Part shown: positions 43,944 through 44,759 of the stretch, in pieces
How the letters are laid out: each line of letters opens with the position of its first letter
How positions within the stretch are numbered: the first letter of the stretch is position 1
DNA from: an uncultured Alphaproteobacteria bacterium
GTDB taxonomy: Bacteria; Pseudomonadota; Alphaproteobacteria; RUG11792
Reading direction: 5' to 3'
DNA length: 44,759 nucleotides
Assembly (NCBI GenBank): GCA_947367345.1
Contig: CANBDL010000002.1
Location: 1-44,759 of the forward strand
Notes under the pieces: generated by a model
Databases searched by the model: none
The model's input: the letters and a program-made list of their open reading frames with translations, nothing else
Told to the model about the DNA's origin: nothing
Position numbers and translations under genes: made by a program

Positions 43944-43984
43944 CTCCTAGTATGATGACTTATTCTTTTGTTTCGTTGGATGTG

Positions 43985-44749
43985 CTATTTGGTGAGTGTG
44001 TTGGTTGAGTTGTTAGCTGTGTGGTTCTTAAACGTTTCAATATCAGTCTTTATATTGCCAAATAATTCTTGAAGATAATCACGATATGTATCGACATGTT
44101 TGCCACCTTCGCTGGAATTGCTATCGCATTCTGCGCTCATATAATACATATTCCTACATATTATATCATATTGAACCCATACATGGCCCATACTTTTCTC
44201 AATCTTTTGAATAATGATATTCTTTTTGTCTAGTATGTATCGAATATTAGTTAAATCAATGTATCTTGTTTCATCATATTCTTTCATTTTTGCTTTTACA
44301 TCTTCGATAAGTGCAATACAATTCTCGATTCCATTCTGAATTGAGTTAATGTATTCATTACCACCTTTACATTCGCCTAATTTTTTTTGGATTTCACTAA
44401 GATTCTTCTCTTTTGATTTTATCTCTTCCAATAACTCATTATACTCTTTATCAAGTTGATTTGCTTGTTCTTTTGATGCTTCCTCTATTATTTTATTCAT
44501 TAAGCTCTGGATATGTTTATCTGAGAAACTGGAATAATTTGATGCTTCCTGTAAGAGACGCATTTTCGCTCTAAAGGTAGTATCTTCTTTATTCAATCTA
44601 TCACAAATTTCCTGCAATTCTTTTTTCATATAGACGTGTGCAGATTTTATATCCTCAGGTGAAAATTTCATAGCATTAGATACAAAAACACCAAAAAACG
44701 ATTCAAATATAACAGCTAAACAAATTGTAAATATATTAATTATCTTCAT
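43985..44749 (-). CDS. Secreted coiled-coil protein of unknown function
   Basis: I do not recognise this 254-residue protein. It begins with a signal peptide (MKIINIFTICLAVIFESFFG, cleavage likely near SNA at about residue 26). The mature part is rich in Glu, Lys and Ile, with long helical stretches suited to coiled coil, especially residues about 75-130 (DKEYNELLEEIKSKEKNLSE). A few Cys (near ICDR, GECKG, NCIA, ICRN, ECDS) and an Asn/Thr-rich end follow. It resembles the 111-779 protein in type, though no clear sequence match is visible. The start lies ten bases from the window edge, so its promoter is outside. It could be a surface or host-directed protein. Confidence 0.7.
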   Translation of the reverse strand: MKIINIFTICLAVIFESFFGVFVSNAMKFSPEDIKSAHVYMKKELQEICDRLNKEDTTFRAKMRLLQEASNYSSFSDKHIQSLMNKIIEEASKEQANQLDKEYNELLEEIKSKEKNLSEIQKKLGECKGGNEYINSIQNGIENCIALIEDVKAKMKEYDETRYIDLTNIRYILDKKNIIIQKIEKSMGHVWVQYDIICRNMYYMSAECDSNSSEGGKHVDTYRDYLQELFGNIKTDIETFKNHTANNSTNTLTK

Positions 44750-44759
44750 AGCTGATACA

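Noticed and set aside
1-44759. CRISPR array, rRNA genes, tmRNA, 4.5S RNA or RNase P RNA
   Set aside because: I looked for regularly spaced repeats and for the conserved cores of these RNAs and saw none; short or divergent RNAs could still be missed by eye.

Overview
The window looks like a piece of the chromosome of a reduced, AT-rich alphaproteobacterium, most likely an obligate intracellular member of the Rickettsiales. The reasons are the low GC content, the alphaproteobacterial order secY-adk-rpsM-rpsK-rpoA-rplQ, the separated membrane-protein and housekeeping genes, and several genes for secreted proteins I cannot assign to families. The family cannot be fixed from sequence alone. Nearly all recognisable genes are housekeeping. 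The accessory content is secreted or membrane proteins of unknown function and one decayed insertion sequence.

Layout. (1) 1-2.65 kb: the tail of an upstream gene, then three unassigned genes, two with signal peptides and one for a polytopic membrane protein. (2) 2.85-14.2 kb: a long plus-strand ribosomal block, rpsS-rplV-rpsC-rplP-rpmC-rpsQ-rplN-rplX-rplE-rpsN-rpsH-rplF-rplR-rpsE-rplO-secY-adk-rpsM-rpsK-rpoA-rplQ, followed by a BamE-like lipoprotein. It begins at rpsS behind its own promoter, so the first half of the S10 operon is elsewhere, and rpmD (L30) is missing. (3) 14.2-16.3 kb: a decay zone with a broken secreted-protein gene (in-frame TGA, 3' end cut) and a degenerate IS3-type element of about 1.1 kb with a frameshifted transposase. 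(4) 16.4-18.4 kb, minus strand: trkH and ssb. (5) 18.5-24.3 kb: pntB, tRNA-Val(CAC), two secreted proteins (one possibly outer-membrane, one extremely Asn/Gly/Gln/Asp-rich), rplM-rpsI and pntAB. (6) 24.3-29.9 kb: a 630-base intergenic stretch with a strong hairpin, nusB facing prfB, then yajC-secD-secF. (7) 30.1-40.6 kb: a tight plus-strand run, miaA-glmM-bioF-bioH-like-bioC-murJ-PBP1A-rpoZ-gltX-acpS. (8) 40.6-44.76 kb: a large lipoprotein with a zinc-metalloprotease signature, pntAA, a small repeat region and a secreted coiled-coil protein on the minus strand.

How the genes fit together. The cell keeps translation, transcription (rpoA, rpoZ, nusB), Sec export (secY, yajC, secD, secF), outer-membrane assembly (BamE-like), peptidoglycan synthesis (glmM, murJ, class A PBP), part of a biotin pathway (bioF, a BioH-type esterase, bioC), the proton-translocating transhydrogenase (three subunit genes at three distant sites) and K+ uptake. 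Several putative promoters share an extended -10 of the form TGnTAnAAT.

The most interesting candidate is the lipoprotein at 40796-42544. Its HELKH...DEELHVIIG arrangement resembles the M91-type zinc peptidases known from type III effectors (NleD, HopH1, XopG). All functional statements come from reading the sequence; no database search was run.
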